A stretch of DNA of 64,000 nucleotides from Epiperipatus broadwayi (taxonomy: Eukaryota > Onychophora > Udeonychophora > Euonychophora > Peripatidae), in assembly GCA_028023455.1 (NCBI GenBank), contig JAQFVV010012434.1, forward strand, positions 7,685,157-7,749,156. The letters are read 5' to 3'. Below, piece after piece: positions 46,656 to 58,395 of the stretch. Position numbers and translations under genes: made by a program. The notes beneath the pieces were generated by a model that saw only the letters and a program-made list of their open reading frames with translations, ran no database searches and was not told where the DNA came from. Each line of letters starts with the position of its first letter. Within the stretch, counting starts at the first letter, position 1.

Positions 46656-48160
46656 AAAGAAAAATAAGGATGTGATTTATCAATATTTCTAATTTCAATT
46701 AAAAATTTGATTTAAAACTGAATTACAAAATGATTTTTTAATATTTAAAACTGTTCAAATATCTGGAAGATGCAAAGTAGATTTTGGAGGGTGAAACTTT
46801 AACTAATTGTTCATTGCAATAAGAAGTTACATAGTATAAATGAAATGAACCTCATATGAACATAACAATAGATATTGTATTTGTTTGTTTTATCCAACAT
46901 GTTACATATTTATCTTATTAAGTATATAATAAATAAATGACATATTTAAAATTTAATGTTAGCTTATAAAAATTAAGAATTTTTTGTGGCATAAATTATT
47001 TTTTTAAGTATTTATGCCAGTGTCATTCAAAAAACCCATCTTTATACTATTTAAAATCAGTGAGAGCATAAAAAAGGTTGTAAATAAAATGGATATTACA
47101 GTATTATTATTGTACACTAAATTCACATATAGAATAGATTTAAAAAGTTATCAGAAAGCTAACATAGTTTTTGATAAAAGGAACATAGTTGCCCCAGTGG
47201 GATATTCCTCATTTGGCAGTAAAATTAGTATTAATACAACTGTACCATGGATGAAGTAATCATTACATAGTCTATTGACACAGAGTTTACAATTCACTGT
47301 TAGATTGCAGCCATAGATATATATGATAGGTAAAAAAATATAACAGTTTATAAATAACTCAATGAAAATAAAAGGCCTCCCCAATACCTCTTCATAAGCA
47401 AATAATAAGGATGTAAGCAATTCACATTAAACCTTTCTATATCTGATAGATGAAAATTTGGCTGTTTTCTATTTTTATTTTATTCTTATAAAAAGTATTT
47501 AATTTTTTTAATTGATCTGTATTGGATGGATACATATGATGGCTTTAGGTTGGTTACCTAAAATAATCTAAAGTTATTTGAAAAAAAAAATTACTCACTC
47601 TAGATTAAACACGTCATAAACATAGCAAGTAGGCAAACTATCATTTAATTGTGAAGCACTGCTATATATATATATATCGATATTTTCGTGAGTAAAGGAT
47701 GTTTTATAAAACATGTTTTTGGAAATAATCGGATTATATACATATAATTTTTACAATTTTGGTTAGATTTCTGAGAAGAATGAAACAAATGAAGGCTTTA
47801 AATATTATTTCTGAGTCCATTTTTAAGTATATAAACTGAAATTATTAAAAAAATGTTCTATCGACCTCATAATTAAAAAAATATGAGGAAAAATGTATTT
47901 ATGAAAATGACATTTAGTAAAAAATAAACATTTAATGAATTTATAATAATCGCATCATCTAAAATTTAATCCAAATAAATATGTAATTGTAACAAAAACA
48001 AAACAAATATCACTATCAAAAAAATAATTGTCATAAAAGAAAATTCTATTAAAATATATTATAATTTAGAAAATAATATTCTTAAAAACCGTATAGACAA
48101 TGTAATCAGTAACAAACATGATACAATAATAGGTGACCATAATCAAAATATAACAACTTA
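46656..48160. other. Mostly unannotated; one exon-like frame at 47014-47259
   Basis: The plus-strand frame at 47014-47259 ends in a segment of balanced composition (NIVAPVGYSSFGSKISINTT, then VPWMK and stop). The minus strand at 47420-47151 is also open. I recognise neither, and there is no clear splice context. The rest is AT-rich and featureless. Confidence 0.25.
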
Positions 48161-48164
48161 TTAT

Positions 48165-48320
48165 TGATAAATACTGCACATATAATAATAGTATATATGA
48201 CAGATAGTGACCTGGTTCAACTGATGAGTGCTGGTTCAGCATGAAATGCATCTTAAAGGTTATTTATCTTTTATTGTACCTTTATTCATATGTTTAATGT
48301 GAGATGATATTAATGTTATT
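48165..48320. mobile_element. Partial family C element, copy C4
   Basis: ACCTGGTTCAACTGATGAGTGCTGGTTCAGCATGAAATGC-like sequence (about 48210-48249) and the following TTATTTATCTTTTATTG...CATATGTTTAATGTGAGA match the arm seen in C1 to C3. Confidence 0.6.
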
Positions 48321-48365
48321 TAATAAATTTATAAAATACAAGTAAATGGACAGTTTTTAAGGACT

Positions 48366-48467
48366 TTTCATAAGAAGTTCCAGCATAAGTAAAAACATCA
48401 GGAGCCACAATTAATAGTACTTTAGCTTCAGAGACCATCACTCTCCCACTGCACTAAACCACACAGG
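48366..48467 (-). mobile_element. Possible tRNA-like SINE relic (family S2)
   Basis: The minus strand reads GTGTGGTTTAGTGCAGTGGG then GGTCTCTGAAGCTAAAGTAC, similar in order to the copy at 55.3 kb (TATGGTTTAGTGTAGCAGAG). Box B is poorly kept. Confidence 0.4.
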
Positions 48468-48589
48468 GAATAGTAACAATGAAATTGGGTTTAAAAAATA
48501 AATATAAAAGAAGCTATAGAGTGAAATATATTGTATTCTGGAGAACATTTTTTAATGTAGAAATATAACTGATTTGAGTTATTTAAATT

Positions 48590-50250
48590 CAGAATCATTA
48601 TCAATCAATGTTGATCTACTGAAGGATGAAGTTCCCTCTAGGTTTAATATAGTTACATCCCTATCTTCTCTTCTCCATAACACATCAGAAAGCTTTTGCT
48701 TTCCATCCATCCATTTCACTTGTGTATGTTTCTAGATGTTTTAGAATACCCTGGGATTCCATTTAAAATTTCAACTGTCCATGTATTATCATGTCTTTTG
48801 TAATATATTCAGACCAACTTCATTTAAAGTTCTTAATTGTTTTAATGATGTCAGTGATAATTGTATATATCACATCTATATATATATTCTTTTCACTGTC
48901 TTCTTGTTAAACATAACATATCTTTCCATATTTCACTGAGTAGTCTGAAGACTCTATATTATTCATCTGCTAAGTATCCCATAAAGGAGAATTTGTCAAA
49001 CACAATTATTAAAAACCTTTTTTCCCAACACAATGACATATATTTCTTTTAATATTATTTCTACTAAAAGCACTTTGTTCAAGTTTAATTCTATGATTAT
49101 TACGTTTTTATGTATGTTAATAATTTGATCAGATTATTTGTAATTGATAACTTTTCCTAATTCAAGATTTGCCAATCTTTTTTTTCTTTTTCTGTGAAAA
49201 TCTATTGAATATTATTTTATTCTTTTAGCATTTATCTTCAATTCTTTTTTAACTCTTACAATATTTCCTGAAGCTCTGAAAAAATATTTGCAAAAGCAAC
49301 CACATTATCTAAAAAGTGTAAATTATTTAAATAATCAGCATTTACTTTTACTACTTAATTTCCATCTTAAATACAGAAAAGATTTTTTTGTAAAATAGCT
49401 ATAAAAAGTTTTGGAAATATAGAATCATCATGCCTACAATTTTTTCAGTGTTATCTTGTTGTTATCACTATGTAATCTAATCATTGTTTTCACATTTTAA
49501 GTAATATTTTTCAGAGTATAACAATTTTCTGGATCTAGATTTTAAGAACCCAATGCTTTAGTCACTAGAGAAATTTTTATATAATAAAATGCATTTTTAT
49601 AATCTACAAATCATAATGGCAATGCTTACTTATTGGAATTTACTATAATTCCTTTCATTACTTGGATATGATCAACTATCTGATATTACTTTCAAATCCA
49701 GTTTATTTTTTGATTGGTTAAAAAACACAGTTTCCTATAATAAATTGTAATTATATTGATAAAAATTTAGTATAAAACTGATAGGTCTGTAATAGTATTT
49801 ATATGTACTTTATCACCTTTCTTTAGTACCAGTATTATTAATTAATCTTTACAATAATCTGGTGCATAGTTATCATTTAGACATTTGGTATATAACTTTC
49901 CCAACAGATTTTCTATTTCTCCACCTATTTTAAGATATCAGTAATAATTTCATTGTTTTCTAGCTTTTCTTCATAGATTTAGGTGCTTGTTTAACTTCTT
50001 TGTTTGTAATGCTAATCAATTTAGTAGATACAATAAATGTATTTGTTTTCATATTTTTTTTTAATATATAAATTTTTATAGAATTTTTGAGCACATTTCA
50101 TGATGTCATCTCACTTTTAATAATAATTCTATCTTTTCTAATTATTGCATAAATAACTTTCCTTCCAATTCTAACTTGTTTTTTTTTTTTTTCAATTTTG
50201 AGACTTTCATTCCTCTTAAGAACTTTTCTTCCTATTCACAACTACATAAC
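48590..50250 (-). pseudogene. RTE-like LINE relic LINE3
   Basis: Minus-strand landmarks run from 50.2 down to 48.6 kb. They are KKGDKVHINTITDLSVLY (the KKGD...NyRPISLL region of RTE RTs), RRHDDSIFPKLF (motif B, GVRQGDTISPKLF-like), VNADYLNNLHFLDNVVAFAN (motif C, degenerate) and LQEIL. Near 48.6-48.85 kb a decayed GIPGYSKTSRN/WMDGK C-terminus is colinear with the fragment at 38.4 kb. Many stops; inactive. Pyrimidine-rich DNA up to about 51.2 kb may be its 5' part. Confidence 0.7.
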
Positions 50251-51890
50251 ATTTTACAAAACTCTAGATAGTTATTCTTGTTTAATGGATAAATTTTTAA
50301 AATTTTTATATTTCTTCTTCTCTTCATATATTTTTTGACTTAGTAGAAAAGTAGAAATAAATAGCTGCTTTTTTGCAACAGATAATTTTGCTTGAAATTC
50401 TTAATATAATGCTAGTTATTTTCTTATGGTTTCAGTCAATATGAACCACCATCAAAGTCTGTTAATATTTTCAATGTTTTGGAAATTATAATTTAAATTT
50501 CTGTAATGATTCTAAAGGTTTGAACCTATTAATATTGTTTTTCTTAATAACTTTCATCTCTAGTTTTTCTTTATCACATATTTTGCATCTCAATTAATGA
50601 TCCTTTTCTGTGTCAAATCTTTTAAGAATATTAAATCAGTCTTTAAATACATATTCTCTGTTAGTCTCCAATTCTACTATATATTCATTTGGATGCTTTA
50701 ATCTCTGGGTTAGAATGATTTTCAAAAAAGTAATTCATAATATACAATTTTTTTTTCCTGTGAACTTCATAATTCTGTGGCTAAATTTATCTCAGAACTT
50801 TCATCTTTAAATAATTTACTAATTTTAGCAATAAATATTTCAATGATAATTTTAAAATGTCATTTGGTCTGATCAAAAGCATTTATACATCCATATAATA
50901 ATTCTGTTCTGCTTCAGTACATTTGGTATCTGCCTTCAAATTGAACTAATCAGGACATTTTTTCTAATATACCATCAATCTTTCCAATGTTGTCCTTTCA
51001 TTTTCATTTATAATAAATCGTGCCTCACTTGTGCTTCCAATAATTGTGTCTGTGTTCTAATGTACATATCCACTTTTTAAATCAATTGTTTCTTCATCTC
51101 TTCTTCCAACTCAAATTCAGAATGTGCTATTTAATATTAAACAGTTCTAATTTATTCAATTTTCCTTCCCTTGAAAATAATCTGAAGTTTTAGGGATCTA
51201 AATAAAAAGACATCATGAAACACAACTTAGATCCGGATCTAGGGAATTCTTAGCACTCTTTACTTTTGACCACGAACTGCTGCCTTGTCTGCAAATTTTC
51301 AGCATCCTGGAATTAATAGACATAATTTGCTTTGCTCTGTCATGATTATGCAAAATAAGAGATCATTCACTCACACACGTATCCTGCTTTCAGTAAATTC
51401 AAACAATATTTTAATTATAAACTATTAATCAACCGAGAAGAAAGACTGCAGAGGTTTATAATCTTAAATTCCAATAAACTTACAATTAAAGAAAAATACG
51501 CTTTCCAAAATGTTTAATAGTATATATATAATCTTATTCCTGTTTAACGTTAACCATGCCTAAAATAAAGTTTTTATATGTAAACATTTATTCTCTAATG
51601 CAGATTTTTAAAATACATATTGTTATAAACAGTTTTATATGTAGAATAAATCTCAAATAAAGTTATTTAGATTAGATATACAAAAATAAATATGTCAAAT
51701 AGAGCTATAATGTATTCATTTGTTTCATGTCTAATAATATTTTGAATTCATTAATAATATTACTAAAAACTTTATTAAACTACTTTTAAAGAATTTGAAA
51801 CTCTCTTTTTAACATTCTATTACACATTTTTTATATAATATTGCATATAAATATTATCTTATCTAGAATACAGGTAGTTTTAATAAAAAA
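50251..51890. other. Unassigned; possible 5' continuation of LINE3, then AT-rich DNA
   Basis: The plus strand remains T/C-rich to about 51.2 kb, as over the LINE body, but no endonuclease motif was readable. Beyond that nothing is recognised. Confidence 0.3.
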
Positions 51891-51929
51891 CAATGACCGT
51901 ACTTCATACTTTATTTATAATAGATGCTT

Positions 51930-52460
51930 CCTTCATTTTGCAGTTGTGTGTGTGTGCATAACTTTTAAATATTCGCATGGGGTTGTAACAACCAATCGTG
52001 TACGAATTTAGCAAACCTGAGCGCTATTGTTAAATGTAATGTTTATCACTTATTGCATTATATCTATCATCTTATATTGAAACCTATATTGCTCTGTTGC
52101 CTTTTTCTAACAATGTCTATAAAAAGAATCAGTATTTTTTTCAATAATTTTCTCTTACTTATGTTTTGCATTCTCTATTTATTTGTTTATGTTTTGTTAA
52201 CAATTTATCAATCCAGCATTGATGGTATGAATTGATGACAATCGTGTTAACAGCAGCAGTATTATTTTAAGCTTCAAGAGAAAAAGAAAGCACAAACTGC
52301 GTCTATATACTATTAAAAAAATTACAAATAGACAGATGCCTTCAGTCAAGGGTCTGTATCGCACTTCTTAAACACGAGAACGGCCATTTTAATTGATAAA
52401 ATTTTAAGGGATTAGTATATCAGATTAAGCTTAAACGTAAAAGATATCGGAATTATTGAG
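51930..52460. other. CpG-bearing, GC-richer island
   Basis: In a region where CpG is rare, this interval has several: TATTCGCATGGGG, AATCGTGTACGAAT, GAGCGCTATTG, TGCGTCTATA, TATCGCACTT, ACACGAGAACGGCC. A short minus-strand frame AAAATGGCCGTTCTCGTGTT lies at about 52390. A first exon or promoter of an unseen gene is possible but unsupported by homology. Confidence 0.25.
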
Positions 52461-53361
52461 TTAAAATTATCAAAATAGTTCTACCTATATAAGTTTTTTT
52501 TAAATTAATTTTTGAATTAATTAATTAATCTATTAGAAAGAGAATATTCAAATGTTAAGTTGCTGTTTTTTTTTCTTCCAAATTTTACTTTCCCTTTTTA
52601 ATTTTTATTTATTTAAGAATATTTCTATTTTTAGAATTAGTTTTTCTTGTTGAAAGCTTGACTATTTCAGTTCTCTTTTTACATTAATTAAATATTTTTG
52701 CTGTGGTAAGAACTTTTTTTAATATTTTGAATATTAAAAATTGTTTTAATATTTTAATGTGTTTCTTTATAATTAATTTTGGACCAATGCATTCTTTTAG
52801 GAGGGTAATTATGTAGCTACAAAAATAATTTAATCATTTTAAATTATCATATAGAATAATAATAAAATAGAATTTGAAAATTAATCAAGAAAAATATATA
52901 GTTTAATGGCTGAGTAGCTTCCAACAATATTCCTGATCCAACTCATTTAAATTTTAAAAAGTTTTAATTCTATTGTTTAATCTATTCTTTTGTTTCAATA
53001 TATATATAACTTATTACATCGTCTGTGTAATTTAAATTATTGAAATTAATCAGTTCATCAGTTACTGATAAATACTCATATCTATTTTATTATTTTCATA
53101 ATAGAAATATTTGGTTCTCCGGGTTATTCAAATACCATAAGTGATAGATTAAACTTTGATTTAGGATCACTGAAAATAAATTATATGTGATATTCTGATT
53201 ACAGTTTTTTTAAAACAAAGTTATTACAGATAATTACAAATAGATAATTATATATTTTACCCAATGTTTAGGGACTTTTTTTAATTTATTCATATTATTA
53301 TTGATAGCATCAAAGAAATTGTAATCCATTTTTATACAAATGCATACATAAATAGAATTAC
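52461..53361. other. Unannotated AT-rich stretch
   Basis: Nothing recognised. Confidence 0.4.
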
Positions 53362-53565
53362 TTTAAATATGGTTCAAAATATATAAAATGCGCTAACACG
53401 CACAAGCACACAAAGCTAAAAACAAATAAAGCAAATATATATTATTTTAATATCTATTCATTAAATGGCTAAGCGCTTTCAAGGTTCAAGCCCTCATAAT
53501 CATAGCCGTATTACAAAATATAATAAATTAACTCGGAGTGATGTAAATTTATGCAAATAAAATAA

Positions 53566-53777
53566 TTATGCATTCCATTTCTTGGATATTTTGTAACAAG
53601 AGTCTTTTCTATTGATGGTGTCGCCATCTCTAGATATAAAGAAAGCTTCTTTTATCTTTCTTTTTAGATCATGCCGTTCTCTGCATACCACCACTGGATT
53701 TCCCGGTTGACAATCGCGCCCAGCTGAAGCATGGTGCTGTGCAAAAACTGAACTATGAGTGGTGTCCAACAAAGCTT
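53566..53777 (-). pseudogene. PLE2 GIY-YIG C-terminal fragment, left arm
   Basis: The outward-reading frame includes HSSVFAQHHASAGRDCQPGN, then RHDLKRKIKEAFFI and KISKKWNA and stop. The R-KIKEAxxI...N...KIxxxW ending is typical of the end of Penelope-type GIY-YIG domains. RT and catalytic GIY and YIG motifs are absent. The apparent ATG (53832) lies in the opposite arm and is an artefact of the palindrome. Confidence 0.7.
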
Positions 53778-53809
53778 TAGGATATCCCAACACACTTATT
53801 CTTATAATA

Positions 53810-54021
53810 AAGCTTTGTTGGACACCGCTCATAGTTCAGTTTTTGCGCAGCACCATGCTTCAGCTGGGTGCGATTGTCAACTGGGAAATCCAGTGGTAGT
53901 ATGCAGAGAGTGGCATGATCTAAAAAGAAAGATAAAAGAAGCTTTCTTTATATCTAGAGATGGTGATGCCATCAATATAAAAGACTCTTGCTACAAAATA
54001 TCCAAGAAATGGAATGCATAA
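53810..54021 (+). pseudogene. PLE2 GIY-YIG C-terminal fragment, right arm
   Basis: Mirror copy of the left-arm fragment: HSSVFAQHHASAGCDCQLGN, then KRKIKEAFFI and KISKKWNA and stop, with a few substitutions. The apparent start at 53755 again lies in the other arm. Nonfunctional. Confidence 0.7.
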
Positions 54022-54262
54022 TTATTTTATTTGCATAAATTTACATCACTCCGAGTTAATTTATTATATTTTGTGATACGGCTATGATTATGAGGGCTTG
54101 AACCTTGAAAGCGCTTAGCCATTTAATGAATAGATATTAAAATAATATATATTTGCTTTATTTGTTTTTAGCTTTGTGTGCTTGTGCGTGTTAGTGCATT
54201 TTATATATTTTGATTCATAATTAGCCACAAAGTATAAACTATTTGCTTATTTAAATATGGTT

Positions 54263-55300
54263 ATAAGTTAAATAATTCTATATTGATCCATTATCTTTAT
54301 AAATACTTAATTGTAATAGTAAATAAAAGATTGTAGTAAAAGTCAATAATAATATCCATTTGAAGCAATAGTGCATTATACAAAACATGTTGCTATCACT
54401 GAAAATACTATTCAGTTTATGTTTCAGTAGTAGATATTAACCATTTAACCTTTTCATAGAGTGACATAAATCCCACAACTAATATTGGCAGCATCATTAA
54501 CTTAGACAAGTCACATATAGAATAAATGTAAATTAATAATTTTATGTGATCTCATCCAACAATATATTAATTCAAAAGTACTTTGATCACAACATTTCTA
54601 GTACATGAATCATTTCAGTCTCTAATTTGAATAACATAAATATTTTAATTAACAGATTATGTACTGCTATGTGACAAGATATTCTATATAAATGTGTTAG
54701 TTACATTTCCAAAGAAAATAAATTCAATGTACAAACAATTGTTTTTTATTTATCATTTGCATGTTTTTATGCAATACAATTTTAATAATAAAATTCTTTA
54801 AATATATATTATGATATTTTAATTTAGTAACACCTTTTAAGAAATCTTTTTTAATTTTCTAAATTTAAGATTAAATACAAATATATTTTCTTTAATTCTA
54901 AATAAGAATTATCTATTGTAAGTATTAATAATTAGTGGAATCATTTACTGCTAACCAAATATCATAATTTAAATTTTTATTATTACTTTTCCTTTGCAAT
55001 AAACTGTGGATTGCAAATTTACATTTGAAAGTCATTTTTGCCATCTTTATATAATCCAAGATAATGACTAAAAGTTTTAAATAATGTAATGTTTTTAACT
55101 TAAGCCAATTTTCTTGTATAGCTACATAAATGTAATACAATATTAGCAACTATCAATTAATTTCTAATTATAAACAACTTTACATTTGGGTGGGGGGAGG
55201 TGATATATGCACAACAGATATTTACATTAATTTAATATCTCGTGTTTAACAACTTCATATATTAATTGAATAGCTTTATCATTTGGAAGTTTATAAAAAA
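54263..55300. other. Unannotated AT-rich stretch
   Basis: Nothing recognised. The frame at 54925-55149 has no family resemblance. Confidence 0.4.
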
Positions 55301-55315
55301 ACTGTACACCAAAAG

Positions 55316-55387
55316 TATCAGTATTAGAATCAACTGAGGATCTTATGCTCCAAAGTCTGATATTCTCTGCTACACTAAACCATATTG
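55316..55387 (-). mobile_element. Probable tRNA-like SINE relic (family S2)
   Basis: The minus strand reads TATGGTTTAGTGTAGCAGAG (box A), CAGACTTTGGAGCATAAGAT (anticodon-arm region) and CCTCAGTTGATTCT (box B-like), in tRNA order and spacing. Confidence 0.5.
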
Positions 55388-56255
55388 TACTACATCTACA
55401 TTAAGATAATTAGTTATCATATACATATGTCAATAAATTGATGGTAAATTCTGGATATATATATATATATAAGGCCAACATTAGTCAGAAACTTGACTGA
55501 AGTTGTTGTTGTTCCTACTATCTAGTTCCATTGATTATTATATTTATAATAAACTGGTTTTTAAAGTAAATTTTGGTTGTAAGTTGCAATGGACATATGC
55601 TATTTTGTTTGTTATACATCTCATTTATAAAACTATCAAAAATAAAATCCTAGTGATAGATTTATACAATTGTAAATGAAAACTTAAGTTCAAAACATTA
55701 AGAATATTTGAAACTTCCAAGTATTAGAATTGATAGGTTAAAAAAGTAAAAGTTAGCTGTAGATATTCATATGAAATTCAACACTTCTCACTGATAAGAG
55801 CCAATAGCCAGAAATTAATCTGGGGATTGATAGCATTATCAATATGCCCCTGTGAATCATACATCATTTGGAGCACACTGATAAAGCAAATTACTGCTTT
55901 TAATGCAGACATTTAATGCAAAATGAAAGATGCATATAATGTTTTGATTGGTTTAACAAAAAAATTACAATACAGCCAATATTCAGAAATTTCTTTTGAT
56001 ATTTGTCAATAATGCATTTTCTAAAACACACCAAATTCTTTGTTTATGTAAATTTATCATACAGTTTCTGGGTATAATATGTATCAGACACTATTCAAGT
56101 TCACTGAAACCATAGTTTATATTAAATAATAAAATATATTGCATTCTTAGTTAACACTTAATGGAGTTAATTATCTCTAAATTCATTTTATTTCTCTTTA
56201 AAATTATCTTCACATATGATAAATCCTATACAGATATAAAAAATAATCGTAATCA
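55388..56255. other. Unannotated AT-rich stretch
   Basis: Nothing recognised. Confidence 0.4.
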
Positions 56256-56261
56256 AGAATT

Positions 56262-56740
56262 TTTTTTACTGGCATAGTGTCAAACTGTAATTCTGATATG
56301 AAGGTAATCATCTTTCACAGAAGTACCATACTTTTAATATTCAGACAATGATGTTAAATACTAGTAAACTCTTGAATGAAGTCACAAGATAAAGACTTTA
56401 AAAAGATAAGAATGGCCATCTTATCTTTTGTACATACATGCAATTATATAGGCCAATCTTAAGCATCTTGGATTGAAAGCATGAATATATTACATTATTT
56501 ATTCTACTTACATTTCTATTTTATTATATATTAATACTTATGAAATCTTTAAATTTACTATGTGTTAATATTATATGTTATACTTTAATGTAAATAATCT
56601 AGATTTTTTTTATTAGCATAGTGTCAAACTAATTTTGATATGAAGGTAATCATTCCTCACACAAGTATGTGCTTTCAATATTCAATCAGCAATGTTAAAT
56701 ACTTACATACAATTATATAGGCTAAATTATTTGATTCTAA
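56262..56740 (+). repeat. Spaced direct repeat
   Basis: TTTTTTACTGGCATAGTGTCAAACT...GATATGAAGGTAATCAT...GTTAAATACT at 56262-56365 is repeated at 56604-56705 with about 340 bp offset. CAATTATATAGGC follows both (about 56440 and 56712), so the older duplicated unit was larger. Function unknown. Confidence 0.7.
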
Positions 56741-58390
56741 GTTTACATAAATTCATGAATAAAAATATAACATTTCACAAAAATAGTTATCAAATTACCT
56801 TCACTAGTTCCATTTCATTCTTTTGAAATTTTTTATCCAGAAATTCACTCTAAAAAATCTTCAGAAATGAATGGACACTTTTGCACAGTGAATACAAATT
56901 TTCAAAAAAACCCAGACATAATCTTTTAATAAAATATTTTAAATAGACCAATACTTTTTAAAGCATATAAAATAATAAATTACAAAAAAGTAATCTTGTA
57001 ATTAAAATATTATATATAAATATAAAATTAATACTCAAGAAAATATTTTAAGAATATTAAACAACTTTTTGAATAGATTCAATGAAGTGTTGTTTATGTA
57101 AATCCTTAACATCATTATTTCATTACAACTTAAAGATACTTTATATTTGTCTACTAGTTTTAACAAAACAGTATTTGTGGTCAGCATTGGGTTATCAATT
57201 CTTAAAGCACTAAAGCAAAATAATGTTATGTTTATCAAAATAACTTTAGAAACTTATTTGTGAGTCTGTTAAAATAGAAAGCCTTATTTGTAAAGAATTA
57301 TTATATTATGCATATTTGAGATTATTCCTTCTTAAATATTATTATACATTTTTAGAACTACATATATAATAACTTTTGTTTGTTTATTAGATTTTTAAAT
57401 TTAATAGAATTTATATCAATGTTGAGATTTGAAACTGTGAACAAATTAGATTGAGATTTGTTACTAAAGTAATGCATCTCATTTCCAAAATATTATTGAT
57501 TTAATAGCTGATATATAAGAACTTGTAAACCATATGAATGACCATTATTTGCAAGTTTATTAAAATGATTCTAAAAAGTTTAACTTGGGAAAGATGTACT
57601 TTACAAAATATTATTATACATTTTCAACATTACATATTTAATAGGGTGTTATTTGTTTATAGTGTTAATAACATTAAAATGATATATTTATATAATGATT
57701 TATTAACATAATCTTTTTAAATAAAATTTGTTTAACACTTCTAAGTAATGAAAATTAATATATGAATCTAAGAATGCAAACAATAATTAAAAAAAAAAAC
57801 CATCAAAAAAAGAAGACTTTATGCACATCTAGTGAAAAAACAGTTATATACATTGAAAAGACTTGGTTCTCTTTTTAATCAAATGAACACAGAACATTCA
57901 ACTTTTTATCTAAACAGTAGGGATACATCTCTTAATCTATGTATGAAATGGAGCAGCACAATCATGCTGTATAGAAATAATCTTAAATCATAGTCTAGCT
58001 TATTTTTCATCTTTCTTAGTTTAGATATAAATTATTTTATAAAAGAATTTTTTTTTAGAAATCTGATTGGCATTATTTAAAAAAGTTGTAATGCAAATGC
58101 TTTATGGAGAGCTTTTTTCGTGCTAATGAATACAATATCTGTTTGGAGAAAATATGCTTTCACTAATTTCTAGATGCACAACTTAAATATTACCATTAAG
58201 TGTCAGAAGATATGTTATTTTACATAAAATATATAGAAAACTATTAAATAAATCAGACCTCTGACTAACTCAATATATTATTTTACTCAAGACTCAAATC
58301 AAAATCTTCTGGTAGAAACTTTTATAGATTTTATTATAATATTTTGAATAGCTACAATCCATCATTATAAGCAACAACATTCACTAATAA
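56741..58390. other. Mostly unannotated; contains a MITE D fragment
   Basis: TTTGCAAGTTTATTAAAATG at 57549-57568 is a fragment of MITE D. TATTATTATACATTTT recurs at about 57337 and 57610. No gene recognised. Confidence 0.45.
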
Positions 58391-58395
58391 TTATA

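Larger units (their letters stand above)
53375..54249. mobile_element. Penelope-like element PLE2: inverted dimer of a truncated 3' end, with 13-bp target duplication
   Basis: Left arm 53375-53777 and right arm 53810-54212 are both exactly 403 bp and differ by 14 substitutions with no length change. The spacer is 32 bp (53778-53809). TTTAAATATGGTT at 53362-53374 and again at 54250-54262 is a 13-bp target-site duplication. About 37 bp (54213-54249) lie outside the right arm only. Each arm encodes the same endonuclease C-terminus facing outward. This is a different family from PLE1, but with the same topology. Confidence 0.85.

Noticed and set aside
53566-54021. Two near-identical 88-codon proteins as a divergent gene pair
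   Set aside because: The shared N-termini are an artefact of reading through the palindrome centre. Both are truncated Penelope-like endonuclease ends.
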